Of a DNA stretch of 58,969 nucleotides, positions 26,134 to 35,019 are shown piece after piece. A program made the position numbers and the translations under genes. Under the pieces are notes generated by a model. It was given only the letters and a program-made list of their open reading frames with translations. It did no database searches and was not told where the DNA came from. Numbering within the stretch: position 1 is the stretch's first letter; every line of letters starts with the position of its first letter. Origin of the DNA: Stenotrophomonas maltophilia R551-3 (GTDB taxonomy: Bacteria; Pseudomonadota; Gammaproteobacteria; Xanthomonadales; Xanthomonadaceae); contig NC_011071.1 of NCBI RefSeq assembly GCF_000020665.1, positions 4,515,001-4,573,969 on the forward strand. Reading direction: 5' to 3'.

Positions 26134-29100
26134 GCGTTGCCCTCCTGGCGTGCTTCGGTGCCGAGAGTGCGGCCTTCGCGCACCGCGCTGAAGACCACCT
26201 GGCTGTTGCGCAGCAGCTCGGCATAGCTGGCATCGGTGGCGAACGGGTCGGCACCGCGCAGCAGCAGCTGCCAGGCGTCGCTGCTGGATTCGCCCCAACT
26301 GCGGTCGCTGCCATGCCACTGCTTCCAGCCTTCGCTGCGCTGTTTTTCTGCCGGTGCGTTGTACAGCACCCAGCCGGTATACGGGGCAAAGCGCAGCGGC
26401 TCACGCAGGCCGCGCTGGCGCAATTGCAGCAGCGCACGCAGCGCGGCGCGTGCAGCGGGGGCGCTCAGTGCTGGCAGCACATGCGGGCCGGGACCGGCGT
26501 CACCGCCATCGTGGAACTGCACCAGCGGCAACGCATCGCCGGCGGCGTTGGCCAGCAGCCAGTCCAGGCCCTGGCGGATCACTGCATTGCCATTGAGCGT
26601 GCCGGCCCGCAGGCGCACCAGCCCTTCGGGATGCCGATCAGCCACGCGGCCGTGCAGGCGCACGCCGTCGATGTCCACTTCGTAGCGACGGCTTTCCAGC
26701 GGTTCGCCCTGCATCCAGCCCAGCAGCGCACTGGCATACGGGCGCGTCTTCAACTGCTCCACCTCGAACTGGCGCTCGCCCAATGGACCCGACGGCAGCA
26801 GTCCACGCGCGCGCAGTCGCGGATACAGCGGCTCGGAATCGCCGCTGAGCGTGGCGCGCACCACGGCCGCCTGCACGCTGCGCTTTTCCGGGCCGCGCGA
26901 TGACAGCACCAGCGGTTCCAGGTCATCGACCTCCTCGACATCGTCGGCCAGGCGCAGGCCCAGCGACTGCGCGAGGAACTGCCCGGCCGGGTCGCACAGG
27001 AAACGGCGCAGGGTATCGAGCGCGACCTCGTCTTCCACTGCATCGTCGAGCGGCGGCGGCAACGGTGCGTCGAACCACGGCTGCAGGCCGCCGCGCTGGC
27101 CGGTGAGGCGGCCGGCAGCCGGATGCCACTGGCGGCGATAGCTGAAGCGACGCGGGTCGCCATCACCGAATGCGGCGGGCGAGAACGGCTGCAAGGCATG
27201 GCGCACGGTGAAGTCGCGGACCGCCGCAGGCGGATCGAGGTGATACGCAGCGGCGGCATCGATCAGTTCACTGACCAGCACCGACGGCTCGCGCACGCTG
27301 CCATCGCGCGGATCGGCGCCGAGATAGCTGAGATAGAACACCTCCTGCGCGGCGGCGAACAGCTGCAGGAACAGGAAACGGTCGTCCTCGCGGGTGGAGC
27401 GGTCGCCCGGTCGGCGGCGCGGCGTGTCCAGTTCGGCGGTGAGCTGGTTGAGACCGGCCGCCGGGTCACGGCGCGGGAAATCGCCATCATTGAGGCCCAG
27501 CACGCAGATCACCCGGAATGGCAGCAGGCGCATCGGCACCATGCGGCCGAAACTGATGCCACCGGTCAGCAGCGGTGCGCGCGTATCGGCCTCGGACAGT
27601 GCACCGGCAAAATGCGAACGCACCACCTCCGGCGGCACGCCGTCTTCGAAACCGGCCTTGGCGGCATCGTCGGCAAACTGGTTCAGCAGCTTGCGCAGGC
27701 GCTCCAGCGCGCGCTGGCTGTTGGGCGAACTCGGCGCGGTCGGCAGCAGCGCATCGAGCAGCGACAGCAGGCGCTGCCGCCACTGCGCCGGGGTCAGCAG
27801 CTCACCGAGGCGACGCTGATAGACCGCCAGCACGCGCAACAGGCGCAGCAGCCGGTCCAGCGCGTCCAGTGCACCACCTTCCAGTTCGATCCACGGCGCG
27901 ACACCGGCCAGGTCGGCCTCGCTGCCGGTGGCGTGACCGAGCACCAGGCGGTCCAGTGCGAACTGCCAGGTGTAGGCGTCGTCGGCCGGCGCCTGGTGCT
28001 GGTGGCGGTGCTTCGCATCCAGGCCCCAGCGTGCACCGGCCTGCTGCAGCCAGCCGTGCAAGCGGTCGAAGTCCACCGCTTCCAGCCCGGCCGCTTCGGC
28101 CAGCGGTGCACTGGCCAGCAGGTCCAGCACTTCATTGAGCCCGAATCGCGATACCGGCAGGCCCAGCAGGTGCACGAACACATCGGCCAGCGGTTCACCG
28201 GCCAGCGGGCTGCTGTCGGCCAGCGCATAGGGGATGTGCTCCTCCTCGCCACCACGGCCGCCGAACACCGCTTCCAGGTACGGCACGTAGGGATCGATGT
28301 CCGGCGCCAGCACCGCGATCTCGCGCGCCTGCAGCGGCGGGTCGAAGCGCGGGTCCTGCAGCAGGCTGCGCAGCTGGTCGTGCAGCACCTGCAGTTCGCG
28401 CAGGCGGGTGTGGCAGGCGTGCACCTGCAGGCTGGGGTCGTCGCTGCGCAGGCCGTCGCGCAGCTCACCCGAGGGCAGCGCGCGGCGGTGGAACAGATCG
28501 CGTTGCAGGCGATGCAGCAGGCTGTCGGACAGGCCGCCTTCGTCCAGGGTCGGCCGGGTGTCCTCCTCCGGATCGGAATAGGCCGCAATCTCGCCGGCCG
28601 GGTGCACCACCTCGTAGCTGCCCAGCACCGCCATGAAGTCGCGGCCCGCCGCGCCCCAGGCTTCCAGCAGGCGGTTCTCGCCGGCCGCTTCACCGAAGGG
28701 ATCAGGCGCGCCGCTGCGCAGCCGCTCGGCCAGGGTCTGCAGATCGCCCCAGTACGACTGCACCGGGGTGGGCATATAGAAGTGCAGCTCGCCGACCCGT
28801 GCCTGGGTGGCCATCACCCGCAGCACATCGGGCGAGATGTTGAGCGTCGCGAACGCGGACATGCGCAGCGGCAAGCCCTGCGGCAACGGCTTACCGGCGC
28901 CCTCGAAGCGGTCCAGGTATTCCTGGATGCGGCGCGCGCGATAGTCGTGGCCGTGGGTGATGGTGCGCCACAGGATCGCCTGCGGGTCGGCCGGATCGGC
29001 ACCGGCGGCCCAGCGCAGCAGCCAGTCACGGCGCCAGGCCTGGTACTTCTCGAACACCGAGGCCAGCTCGCCGGCCAGCGCCCACGGCTTCAACGCGTCG

Positions 29101-29474
29101 CCACCGGCAAGATAGGACTGCAGCGCGCGCATCGGTGGCTGCGCCAGCAGTGCCGGGTCACGCAGTGCCTGGTACAGCTTCCAGTGCAGGCCGGCTGCAT
29201 CCAGGTCGTCCTGCTCGCCGCTGATGTTGGCCTTCAGCGCGCGGGCCACGAATTCGCCCGGGGTGAGGAATTCGAGGTTGGCGGCAACGCCGAATTCCGC
29301 GGCCAGTGTCGCTTGCAGCCAGCGCCGCATCGCCACCTGCGGGATCAGCACCACCTCCGGCGCCAGCAGCGGCTGGCCAGGTACCGGCGCACGCACGTTG
29401 CGTGCCAGCAGCGCGGCCAGCACGTCCAGGGAGTTGGAATGGTAGAGGCGGAAATCGCTGCCCGGGTCACTCAT
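26130..29474 (-). CDS. recC: Exodeoxyribonuclease V gamma subunit RecC
   Basis: The 1114-aa protein matches RecC, beginning MSDPGSDFRLYHSNSLDVLAALLA with QVAMRRWLQATLAAEFGVAANLEF soon after. Central motifs include FRVICVLGLNDGDFPRRD and REDDRFLFLQLFAAAQEVFYLSYLG. RecC is an inactive helicase homologue that recognises Chi and splits the DNA strands for RecB and RecD. It heads the recC-recB-recD operon; unlike in E. coli, no ptrA lies between recC and recB. The start is uncertain: ATG 29474 has no strong ribosome site, and in-frame starts further upstream exist. Confidence 0.93.
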   Translation of the reverse strand: MSDPGSDFRLYHSNSLDVLAALLARNVRAPVPGQPLLAPEVVLIPQVAMRRWLQATLAAEFGVAANLEFLTPGEFVARALKANISGEQDDLDAAGLHWKLYQALRDPALLAQPPMRALQSYLAGGDALKPWALAGELASVFEKYQAWRRDWLLRWAAGADPADPQAILWRTITHGHDYRARRIQEYLDRFEGAGKPLPQGLPLRMSAFATLNISPDVLRVMATQARVGELHFYMPTPVQSYWGDLQTLAERLRSGAPDPFGEAAGENRLLEAWGAAGRDFMAVLGSYEVVHPAGEIAAYSDPEEDTRPTLDEGGLSDSLLHRLQRDLFHRRALPSGELRDGLRSDDPSLQVHACHTRLRELQVLHDQLRSLLQDPRFDPPLQAREIAVLAPDIDPYVPYLEAVFGGRGGEEEHIPYALADSSPLAGEPLADVFVHLLGLPVSRFGLNEVLDLLASAPLAEAAGLEAVDFDRLHGWLQQAGARWGLDAKHRHQHQAPADDAYTWQFALDRLVLGHATGSEADLAGVAPWIELEGGALDALDRLLRLLRVLAVYQRRLGELLTPAQWRQRLLSLLDALLPTAPSSPNSQRALERLRKLLNQFADDAAKAGFEDGVPPEVVRSHFAGALSEADTRAPLLTGGISFGRMVPMRLLPFRVICVLGLNDGDFPRRDPAAGLNQLTAELDTPRRRPGDRSTREDDRFLFLQLFAAAQEVFYLSYLGADPRDGSVREPSVLVSELIDAAAAYHLDPPAAVRDFTVRHALQPFSPAAFGDGDPRRFSYRRQWHPAAGRLTGQRGGLQPWFDAPLPPPLDDAVEDEVALDTLRRFLCDPAGQFLAQSLGLRLADDVEEVDDLEPLVLSSRGPEKRSVQAAVVRATLSGDSEPLYPRLRARGLLPSGPLGERQFEVEQLKTRPYASALLGWMQGEPLESRRYEVDIDGVRLHGRVADRHPEGLVRLRAGTLNGNAVIRQGLDWLLANAAGDALPLVQFHDGGDAGPGPHVLPALSAPAARAALRALLQLRQRGLREPLRFAPYTGWVLYNAPAEKQRSEGWKQWHGSDRSWGESSSDAWQLLLRGADPFATDASYAELLRNSQVVFSAVREGRTLGTEARQEGNA

Positions 29475-29592
29475 CGTGCACAGTGTGCAGCACGGCACGC
29501 AGTATTCAATGATCCGGGCCATCGCCGGTACGGATTGTTCCGGGACCCCTGCCGATTGTCCCGGCCTGCGCGAGGCCTTGCCGTGCAACAAT

Positions 29593-29626
29593 ACTGGACC
29601 GTCCAGTCTGCTTATGTTCAGCAGAC
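29593..29626 (+). promoter_or_regulatory. Two overlapping inverted repeats upstream of mlaF
   Basis: ACTGGAC / GTCCAGT with a 1-nt centre spans 29593-29607. It overlaps GTCTGC (29606-29611) / GCAGAC (29621-29626). The sites lie in the 184-nt divergent gap between recC and mlaF and look like regulator-binding sites. No regulator is identified. Confidence 0.4.
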
Positions 29627-29658
29627 GGGCCCGATCCTTCGATGTCTAAAAAACGTTA

Positions 29659-30456
29659 ATGGTGCCCATGTCGGCTTCCGCCTCCAGTCTGGTGCAGTTA
29701 TCCAACGTCCGCATCGACCGGAGCGGGCGCACGATCCTGCGCGACGTGTCGCTGCAGGTGCCCAAGGGCAGCATCACGGCGGTGCTCGGTCCGTCGGGCA
29801 GTGGCAAGTCGACCCTGCTGGCGGCGCTGACCGGCGAACTGCGCCCGGTCGCCGGCGAGGTCACCCTGTTCGGCAAGCCGATTCCGCACGACAGCGGCGC
29901 GCTGCTGGAAATGCGCAAGAGCGTGGGCGTGCTGCTGCAGGGCAATGGCCTGCTGACCGACCTCACCGTGGCCGAGAACGTGGCGCTGCCGCTGCGCACC
30001 CACACCCGCCTGCCCACTGCGGTACTGCGCCGGCTGGTGCAGATGAAACTGCATGCGGTGGGCCTGCTGGCCGCCGCCGATGCCTGGCCGCGCGAGCTGT
30101 CAGGTGGCATGGCGCGCCGCGTGGCGCTGGCCCGTGCACTGGCGCTGGACCCGCCGCTGATGATCTACGACGAGCCGCTGACCGGGCTGGACCCGATCGC
30201 CTCGGGGGTGATCATGAGCCTGATCCAGCGCCTCAACCACAGCCTGGGCCTGACCAGCATCATCGTCAGCCACCACGTGCACGAGACCCTGCCGATCTGC
30301 GACCAGGTGATCGCGATCGCCAATGGCGGCATCGTGTTCCAGGGCACGCCCGAGGCACTGCAGTCCAGCCAGGACCCGCTGCTGCGGCAGTTCCTGCACG
30401 GCCAGCCCGATGGCCCCATCCCGTTCGATGCCGCGCCGCGCGCGAGGGTCGCCTGA
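29659..30456 (+). CDS. mlaF: ABC transporter ATP-binding subunit MlaF
   Basis: The 265-aa ATPase has Walker A GPSGSGKST, a Q-loop in VGVLLQGNGLLTDLTVAEN, signature LSGGMARRVALARAL, Walker B LMIYDEPLTGLDP and the H-loop IIVSHHV. It powers MlaFEDB, which moves phospholipids between the inner membrane and MlaC to keep outer-membrane asymmetry. It starts at ATG 29659 or at ATG 29668 (MSASASSL). Its stop overlaps the mlaE start by 1 nt (TGATG). It is the first gene of mlaFEDCBA. Confidence 0.93.
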   Translation: MVPMSASASSLVQLSNVRIDRSGRTILRDVSLQVPKGSITAVLGPSGSGKSTLLAALTGELRPVAGEVTLFGKPIPHDSGALLEMRKSVGVLLQGNGLLTDLTVAENVALPLRTHTRLPTAVLRRLVQMKLHAVGLLAAADAWPRELSGGMARRVALARALALDPPLMIYDEPLTGLDPIASGVIMSLIQRLNHSLGLTSIIVSHHVHETLPICDQVIAIANGGIVFQGTPEALQSSQDPLLRQFLHGQPDGPIPFDAAPRARVA

Positions 30457-31205
30457 TGCCGTTCGTTCAAGCCACCCGCTCGCTGGGTCGTGCCGGCCTG
30501 TTCTCGCTGACCGTGCTGCGCGGTTCGCTGCCGACCCGTGATTTCCTGGCCGAGCTGACCCGCGAGATCTACAAGATCGGTGCGCGCTCGCTGCCGATCA
30601 TCGCCGTCGGCGGTGCCTTCGTCGGCCTGGTACTGACCCTGCAGGGCTACCGCACGCTGACCACGTTCGGTGCGGCCGACGCACTATCGACCCTGCTTGG
30701 CCTGTCGCTGTACCGCGAACTGGCACCGGTGCTGACCGCGCTGCTGTTCATCGGCCGCGCCGGAAGCTCGATCGCCGCCGAACTGGGCCTGATGCGCGCC
30801 ACCGACCAGATCAAGGCGCTGGAGCTGATGGCCATCGACCCGGTGGCCAAGGCCGTCGCGCCACGCTTCTGGGCGGCGGTGCTGACCGTGCCGCTGCTGA
30901 CCGGCATCTTCTGCTCGCTGGCAATCAGCGCCAGCTACTTCGAAGCCGTGCACGTGCTCGGCCTGGACAATGGCGTGTTCTGGTCGGCGCTGCGTGGCAG
31001 CGTGGACTTCTGGGACGACTTCGGCGTGGCGATGCTGAAGTCGGCGATCTTCGGCGGCACTGCCGCGCTGGTGGCCGCCTATGTCGGCTTCCACGCCGAA
31101 CCGACCATTGAAGGCACCTCGGTCGCCACCACCCGCGCGGTGGTCAACGCCTCGCTGCTGGTGCTGATGTTCAACTTCGTGCTGTCGGCAATGTTGTTCA
31201 CCTAA
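30456..31205 (+). CDS. mlaE: MlaE-family permease
   Basis: The 249-aa protein has five to six membrane segments and the MlaE signature: GAFVGLVLTLQGYRTLTTFGA, LSLYRELAPVLTALLFIGRAGSSIAAELG, then DQIKALELMAIDPV. It is the membrane component of the MlaFEDB phospholipid transporter. The ATG at 30456 shares one base with the mlaF stop codon. Confidence 0.95.
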   Translation: MPFVQATRSLGRAGLFSLTVLRGSLPTRDFLAELTREIYKIGARSLPIIAVGGAFVGLVLTLQGYRTLTTFGAADALSTLLGLSLYRELAPVLTALLFIGRAGSSIAAELGLMRATDQIKALELMAIDPVAKAVAPRFWAAVLTVPLLTGIFCSLAISASYFEAVHVLGLDNGVFWSALRGSVDFWDDFGVAMLKSAIFGGTAALVAAYVGFHAEPTIEGTSVATTRAVVNASLLVLMFNFVLSAMLFT

Positions 31206-31263
31206 CCCCTCCATCGGCGGCGCGCATCGGCGCGCGGCCACCACGACTGATCAGGTACTCCAC

Positions 31264-31788
31264 ATGGCCATCCGCGGTCCCAGACTTGAATTCTCTGTCG
31301 GCGCTTTCCTGCTGCTGGCCCTGGCCTCGCTGATGGTGCTGGCCGTGGCCTCGACCAACCAGCGCTGGAGCTGGGGTGGCGAAGGCTATGAACTCAAGGC
31401 CCGTTTCTCCCAGGTCGGCCAGCTGCGCAAGCAGGCGCCGGTGAAGATCGGCGGCGTCACCGTTGGCCAAGTCGCCGCGATCGACCTGGACCCGGTGAAG
31501 TTCGAATCGATCGTGACCCTGCGCATGGACAGCAAGGTCAAGGATCTGCCGGCCGACACTTCCGCCGGCATCTTCACCAGTGGTTTGCTGGGCGAGAGCT
31601 ATATCGGTCTTCAGCCCGGCGGCGATCCGGACGTGCTCAAGCCCGGTGAGGAGATCGTCTTCACCCAGCCGGCGGTGGACCTGATCCAGCTGGTCGGCAA
31701 ATACATGTTCAGTGGCGGCGCCGGTGGCGGCGCTGCTCCGAAGCCCAACGATGGCGCGCAGGCGCCTGCAACGGAACCGCAACCATGA
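31264..31788 (+). CDS. mlaD: MlaD, MCE-domain lipid-binding subunit
   Basis: The 174-aa protein has one N-terminal membrane anchor (about 11-29) and a single MCE domain (about 38-118) with YELKARFSQVGQLRKQAPVKIGGV, then GLLGESYIGLQPGG. A hexamer of MlaD forms the periplasmic lipid channel of MlaFEDB. It lies 58 nt after mlaE and overlaps mlaC by 4 nt (ATGA). Confidence 0.95.
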   Translation: MAIRGPRLEFSVGAFLLLALASLMVLAVASTNQRWSWGGEGYELKARFSQVGQLRKQAPVKIGGVTVGQVAAIDLDPVKFESIVTLRMDSKVKDLPADTSAGIFTSGLLGESYIGLQPGGDPDVLKPGEEIVFTQPAVDLIQLVGKYMFSGGAGGGAAPKPNDGAQAPATEPQP

Positions 31789-32447
31789 AGATGAAACTGA
31801 TCCCGGCCCTGCTCGCCTCGTCGCTGCTGCTGGCCACCCCGTTCCTGGCCCAGGCGCAGGCCAGCGCTCCCGCCGCTGCCGCGACGCAGGGCCAGGCCGG
31901 CAAGGTGGTGATCGATGCCAGCAGCCGCATCCTGGCGACGCTGCAGCAGCGCAAGAGCGAGTTCACCAGCAACCCGGCCAGCCTGCGCAGCTACATCGAC
32001 AGCGAGCTCAACCGCACCTTCGACCGCGACTATGCCGCGCGCCTGGTGCTGGGTACCCACGCACGCGGTGCCGCCGATGCGGACATCAAGCTGTTCGCCA
32101 ATGCCATGGCCGACAACCTGATGCAGCGCTACGGTTCGACCCTGCTCAACATCCAGGGCAAGCCGAGCTTCCGCTTGAAGAGCGAGAGCCCGCTGCCGGG
32201 CAACCGTGGCGTGCGCGTGCTCACCGAGCTGGTGCGCGCCGGCAGCGAACCGACCCCGGTGGAGTACTGGATGCGCAATGAAGGCGGCCAGTGGAAGATC
32301 TTCGATGTGAACATCGAAGGCATCTCCTACGTGCAGACCTTCCGCAACCAGTTCGATGCTCCGCTGCGCCAGAAGGGCATCAAGCAGGTGGCCACCGAGC
32401 TGCAGAGCGGCAGCATGCAGGCCGGGCCCGCGGGCAATGGCAAGTAA
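31785..32447 (+). CDS. mlaC: MlaC, periplasmic phospholipid shuttle
   Basis: The 220-aa protein has a Sec signal (MKMKLIPALLASSLLLA, with cleavage likely after AQA). The Tol-Ttg2 domain follows, with SYIDSELNRTFDRDYAARLVLG, GVRVLTELVRAG and GGQWKIFDVNIEGISYVQTFRNQF. It carries phospholipid between MlaA at the outer membrane and MlaFEDB. It overlaps mlaD by 4 nt and mlaB by 11 nt. Confidence 0.95.
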   Translation: MKMKLIPALLASSLLLATPFLAQAQASAPAAAATQGQAGKVVIDASSRILATLQQRKSEFTSNPASLRSYIDSELNRTFDRDYAARLVLGTHARGAADADIKLFANAMADNLMQRYGSTLLNIQGKPSFRLKSESPLPGNRGVRVLTELVRAGSEPTPVEYWMRNEGGQWKIFDVNIEGISYVQTFRNQFDAPLRQKGIKQVATELQSGSMQAGPAGNGK

Positions 32448-32748
32448 CGCGCTGGCGCTGCTGGAAGGCGACACCCTGCGCCTGCGCGGGGTGCTGGACC
32501 GTGCCGCGGTGATCGCGCTGTGGCCGCAACTGCAGGCACTGCCGGCGAAACTGGCACGGCTGGAGCTGGGCGAGGTCGAGCGCGTGGACAGCGCCGGCCT
32601 GGCCCTGCTGGCCGAGCTGGCCGCGCGTGCACGCACGAGCGGCCATCCGCTGGCGATCTCCGGCGCGCCGGCCGGCTACAACGAATTGAGCGCGGCCTAC
32701 CGGCTGTCGCCCGACCTGGATTTCAACGCTACTTCTGCTGCGAGCTGA
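32437..32748 (+). CDS. mlaB: MlaB, STAS-domain subunit
   Basis: The 103-aa cytoplasmic STAS protein has LRLRGVLDRAAVIALWPQL, LARLELGEVERVDSAGLALLAELAA and HPLAISGAP. MlaB binds and stabilises the MlaF ATPase. The ATG at 32437 (MASNALALLEG) overlaps the end of mlaC by 11 nt and gives the expected family length; a longer frame upstream lies within mlaC. mlaA begins 1 nt after its stop. Confidence 0.9.
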   Translation: MASNALALLEGDTLRLRGVLDRAAVIALWPQLQALPAKLARLELGEVERVDSAGLALLAELAARARTSGHPLAISGAPAGYNELSAAYRLSPDLDFNATSAAS

Positions 32749-32749
32749 C

Positions 32750-33760
32750 ATGAACGTCGTACGCACTCTCCCCCTGATCGTCCTGGTCACCGCCCTCACC
32801 GCCTGCGCCGGCAAGCCCGCGCGCAGCGATGCACCGGTTGCCAGCACCGTGGTCCCGGCCAGCACCACCGCCGAGGCGCCAGCCGTCGATACTGCAACGG
32901 CCGAAGCCGGCTCGGCCGCGCCCGTTGCCAGCCCGCCGGCTGCGGCCAGTCTGCCTCCGGCCGCGGCCGCTTCCAGCGCCGACACCGACGCTGCGAAGAC
33001 CGCAGCCGCCACCGCACCGGGCGGTGACGACGACTTCGACGCCCTCTACGGCGGTGCCGGCAACACCGGCAGTGCAGCGGCCTACGACCCGTGGGAACCG
33101 TTCAACCGCAAGGTGCACAAGTTCAACAACGCAGTCGACCGCGGCGTCGCCCGTCCGCTGGCCACCGCCTATACCCACGTGGTGCCGCGCTTTGCGCGTA
33201 CCGGCGTCAGCAACTTCTTCAGCAACCTGCGTGCGCCGGTGACCATCACCAACCAGCTGCTGCAGGGCCGCGGTGGCGATGCCTGGGACAGCCTGGGCCG
33301 CTTCCTGATGAACAGCACGCTGGGTATCGGCGGCCTGTTCGATCCGGCCAGCAAGGCGATGGTGCCGCGTCGCAATGAGGACTTCGGGCAGACCCTGGGT
33401 GCCTGGGGCTGGCGTCGTTCGCGTTACGTGGAACTGCCGTTCTTCGGCCCGCGCACCGTGCGCGATGTGTTCGGCCTGGCCGGTGACATTCCGCTGTCGC
33501 CGATCCGCCGCATCGAAGAGGACAAGCTGCGCATCGGCCTGCAGGGCCTGCAGCTGGTCGATACCCGCGCCCAGCTGCTGGCGATCGACGACCTGCGCGA
33601 CACCGCCGTGGACGAGTACTCGCTGGTCCGCGACGCGTGGATGCAGCGCCGCAACTACCAGATCGAGAACGATCTGCGCAGCAAGCGCGACCGTGGCCAC
33701 GACGATGCCAATTCGCCGATCCCGGTCGATGCGATGCCGATGCCGCAGTGGACGCACTGA
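32750..33760 (+). CDS. mlaA: MlaA (VacJ) outer-membrane lipoprotein
   Basis: The 336-aa lipoprotein (lipobox LTAC, Cys19) has an unusually long Ala/Pro/Thr-rich linker (about 20-90) before the MlaA domain. That domain starts YDPWEPFNRKVHKFNNAVDR and includes GVSNFFSNLRAPVTITNQLLQG, RRNEDFGQTLGAWG and FFGPRTVRDVFG. MlaA removes misplaced phospholipid from the outer leaflet and hands it to MlaC. In E. coli mlaA is unlinked from mlaFEDCB; here it completes one operon, closed by a terminator. Confidence 0.93.
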   Translation: MNVVRTLPLIVLVTALTACAGKPARSDAPVASTVVPASTTAEAPAVDTATAEAGSAAPVASPPAAASLPPAAAASSADTDAAKTAAATAPGGDDDFDALYGGAGNTGSAAAYDPWEPFNRKVHKFNNAVDRGVARPLATAYTHVVPRFARTGVSNFFSNLRAPVTITNQLLQGRGGDAWDSLGRFLMNSTLGIGGLFDPASKAMVPRRNEDFGQTLGAWGWRRSRYVELPFFGPRTVRDVFGLAGDIPLSPIRRIEEDKLRIGLQGLQLVDTRAQLLAIDDLRDTAVDEYSLVRDAWMQRRNYQIENDLRSKRDRGHDDANSPIPVDAMPMPQWTH

Positions 33761-33778
33761 GTCCTTCCATCGGCGCAT

Positions 33779-33808
33779 GAAAAACCCCGCCTCGGCGGGG
33801 TTTTTCTT
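33779..33808 (+). terminator. Rho-independent terminator of the mla operon
   Basis: The stem AACCCCGCC / GGCGGGGTT is flanked by A-rich sequence on the left and a run of T on the right, 19 nt after the mlaA stop. It is a textbook intrinsic terminator. Confidence 0.9.
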
Positions 33809-33822
33809 TTGCGGCCCTGGAT

Positions 33823-33861
33823 GGGGTCGGAGCCCTTTCCCATGGAAAGGGATCCGACCCC
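33823..33861. repeat. GGGGTCGGA hairpin repeat
   Basis: A near-perfect inverted repeat running from GGGGTCGGAGCCC to GGGATCCGACCCC with a CATGG centre. It ends 6 nt before the 3' end of the convergent glutathione peroxidase gene and belongs to the same family as 20532-20572. Confidence 0.75.
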
Positions 33862-33867
33862 GACCGA

Positions 33868-34413
33868 TCAGGCGGCCAGCGCGGCTTCGATCGCCTCGCG
33901 CACGCGCGCATCGTCAGCGGCCACGTCCGGGGCGAAACGGGCGATGACCTTGCCATCACGGCCGACCAGGAACTTCTCGAAGTTCCACAGCACCGCCGGT
34001 GCCGGATGGATCGGAATCTCCTTGCTGGCCAGGCGCTCGCGCAGCGGGCCTTCACCGATCGACTGCGGCTGGGCGGCGGTCAGCTGCTGGTACAGCGGGT
34101 GGGTGTCGTCACCGGCCACGCTGATCTTGGAGAACATGGGGAAGCTGACGTCGTAGGTGAGCTGGCAGAACTGCTGGATTTCCGCCTCGCTGCCCGGCTC
34201 CTGGCCGAGGAAGTTGTTGGCGGGGAAGCCCAGCACTTCCAGGCCCTGTGCGTGCTTTTCCGCATACAGCGCCTGCAGGCCTTCGTATTGCGGGGTCAGG
34301 CCGCACTTGGAGGCGACGTTGACCAGCAGCAGTACCTTGCCCTGGTAGTCGGCAAGCGAGGACGGCTGGCCGTCGATGGTGGTGAGGGAAATGTCCTGGA
34401 TCGGGGTGCTCAC
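33868..34413 (-). CDS. Glutathione peroxidase family protein
   Basis: The 181-aa thioredoxin-fold peroxidase has the peroxidatic cysteine in LVNVASKCGLTPQY, the GFPANNFLGQEPGS motif and the WNFEKFLVGRDG motif carrying catalytic Trp and Asn. It reduces peroxides using glutathione or thioredoxin in the cytosol. The GTG at 34413 (VSTPIQDISL) is chosen because a GGAG lies about 7 nt upstream and the length then matches the family; an in-frame ATG at 34452 would add a poorly conserved leader. Confidence 0.9.
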   Translation of the reverse strand: MSTPIQDISLTTIDGQPSSLADYQGKVLLLVNVASKCGLTPQYEGLQALYAEKHAQGLEVLGFPANNFLGQEPGSEAEIQQFCQLTYDVSFPMFSKISVAGDDTHPLYQQLTAAQPQSIGEGPLRERLASKEIPIHPAPAVLWNFEKFLVGRDGKVIARFAPDVAADDARVREAIEAALAA

Positions 34414-34469
34414 GCGGGGCTCCGGCAACAGCGGGGAATGGCCCACCAGCATAGCGCCGCGCGATGCCG

Positions 34470-34547
34470 GTAGTGCCGGCCGCTGGCCGGCAATCATGCG
34501 ACCGTTCGCAAGGGTTCATGAGGTTGCCGGCCAGCGGCCGGCACTAC
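34470..34547. repeat. SMAG/REP palindrome pair (GTAG-headed, inverted)
   Basis: A plus-oriented GTAG copy (34470-34492) and a minus-oriented copy (34525-34547) carry the same GCCGGCCGCTGGCCGGC core as the copies at 7.9 and 42.7 kb. They lie between the glutathione peroxidase start and the 3' end of the next gene. Confidence 0.85.
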
Positions 34548-34549
34548 GA

Positions 34550-34948
34550 TCAATCCACGCAGATCGTGCCCAGCGCCTTTCCATCCTCGATGCGCTGGCG
34601 GCAACCGAAGTTCTGGCTGGCGTCGCGCTGGCAGGTACCGGTGGCCGGACTGCCGGCGGCCACTTCGCCCGTGGCCAGGCACTGGCCGGTGCAGTCGCTC
34701 TTGCGGCTGCAGGCCTTGCCGGCATCAGCATGGGGAATCACGCATTGCTCGCGCTGCAGCCGGCCGAGCCGCTGCAGGGTGCCACCCGCTGCCTGGCAGT
34801 CGACGTCACGCGCTTCGCGGTACGCCTCGGCTGCTTCAGGGCTGGTGGCTGCGGCAGGTGTCGCCGCCGTATCGGCAGCCGGCGGTGCGCTGCTGCAGGC
34901 GGCAAGCAACGCGGTCAGGACGAGGCTGGTACAGAGGCACAGACGCAT
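34550..34948 (-). CDS. Small cysteine-rich lipoprotein, unknown function
   Basis: The 132-aa protein has a lipoprotein signal (LLAAC lipobox), an Ala/Pro-rich spacer, then a compact C-terminal part with at least seven cysteines (VDCQAAGG, EQCVIPH, KACSRKSDCTGQCLA, GTCQRD, FGCRQRI, TICVD). The spacing suggests a disulphide-bonded periplasmic domain. No family is recognised. The ATG at 34948 (MRLCLCTSLV) is chosen because it puts the signal peptide at the N-terminus. It is downstream of rmuC on the same strand. Confidence 0.75.
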   Translation of the reverse strand: MRLCLCTSLVLTALLAACSSAPPAADTAATPAAATSPEAAEAYREARDVDCQAAGGTLQRLGRLQREQCVIPHADAGKACSRKSDCTGQCLATGEVAAGSPATGTCQRDASQNFGCRQRIEDGKALGTICVD

Positions 34949-35019
34949 GGCGGTACCTGATCGAGACGGACAGGCCGCCAGCATACGCATCGACGATGCA
35001 GGCGGCGTGTCCGCGTGAC

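Noticed and set aside
27123..31205. Open frame of 1360 codons on the plus strand
   Set aside because: Its first two thirds are antisense to recC with no family motifs and skewed Arg/Gln/His content. Only its last 249 codons are real (mlaE).
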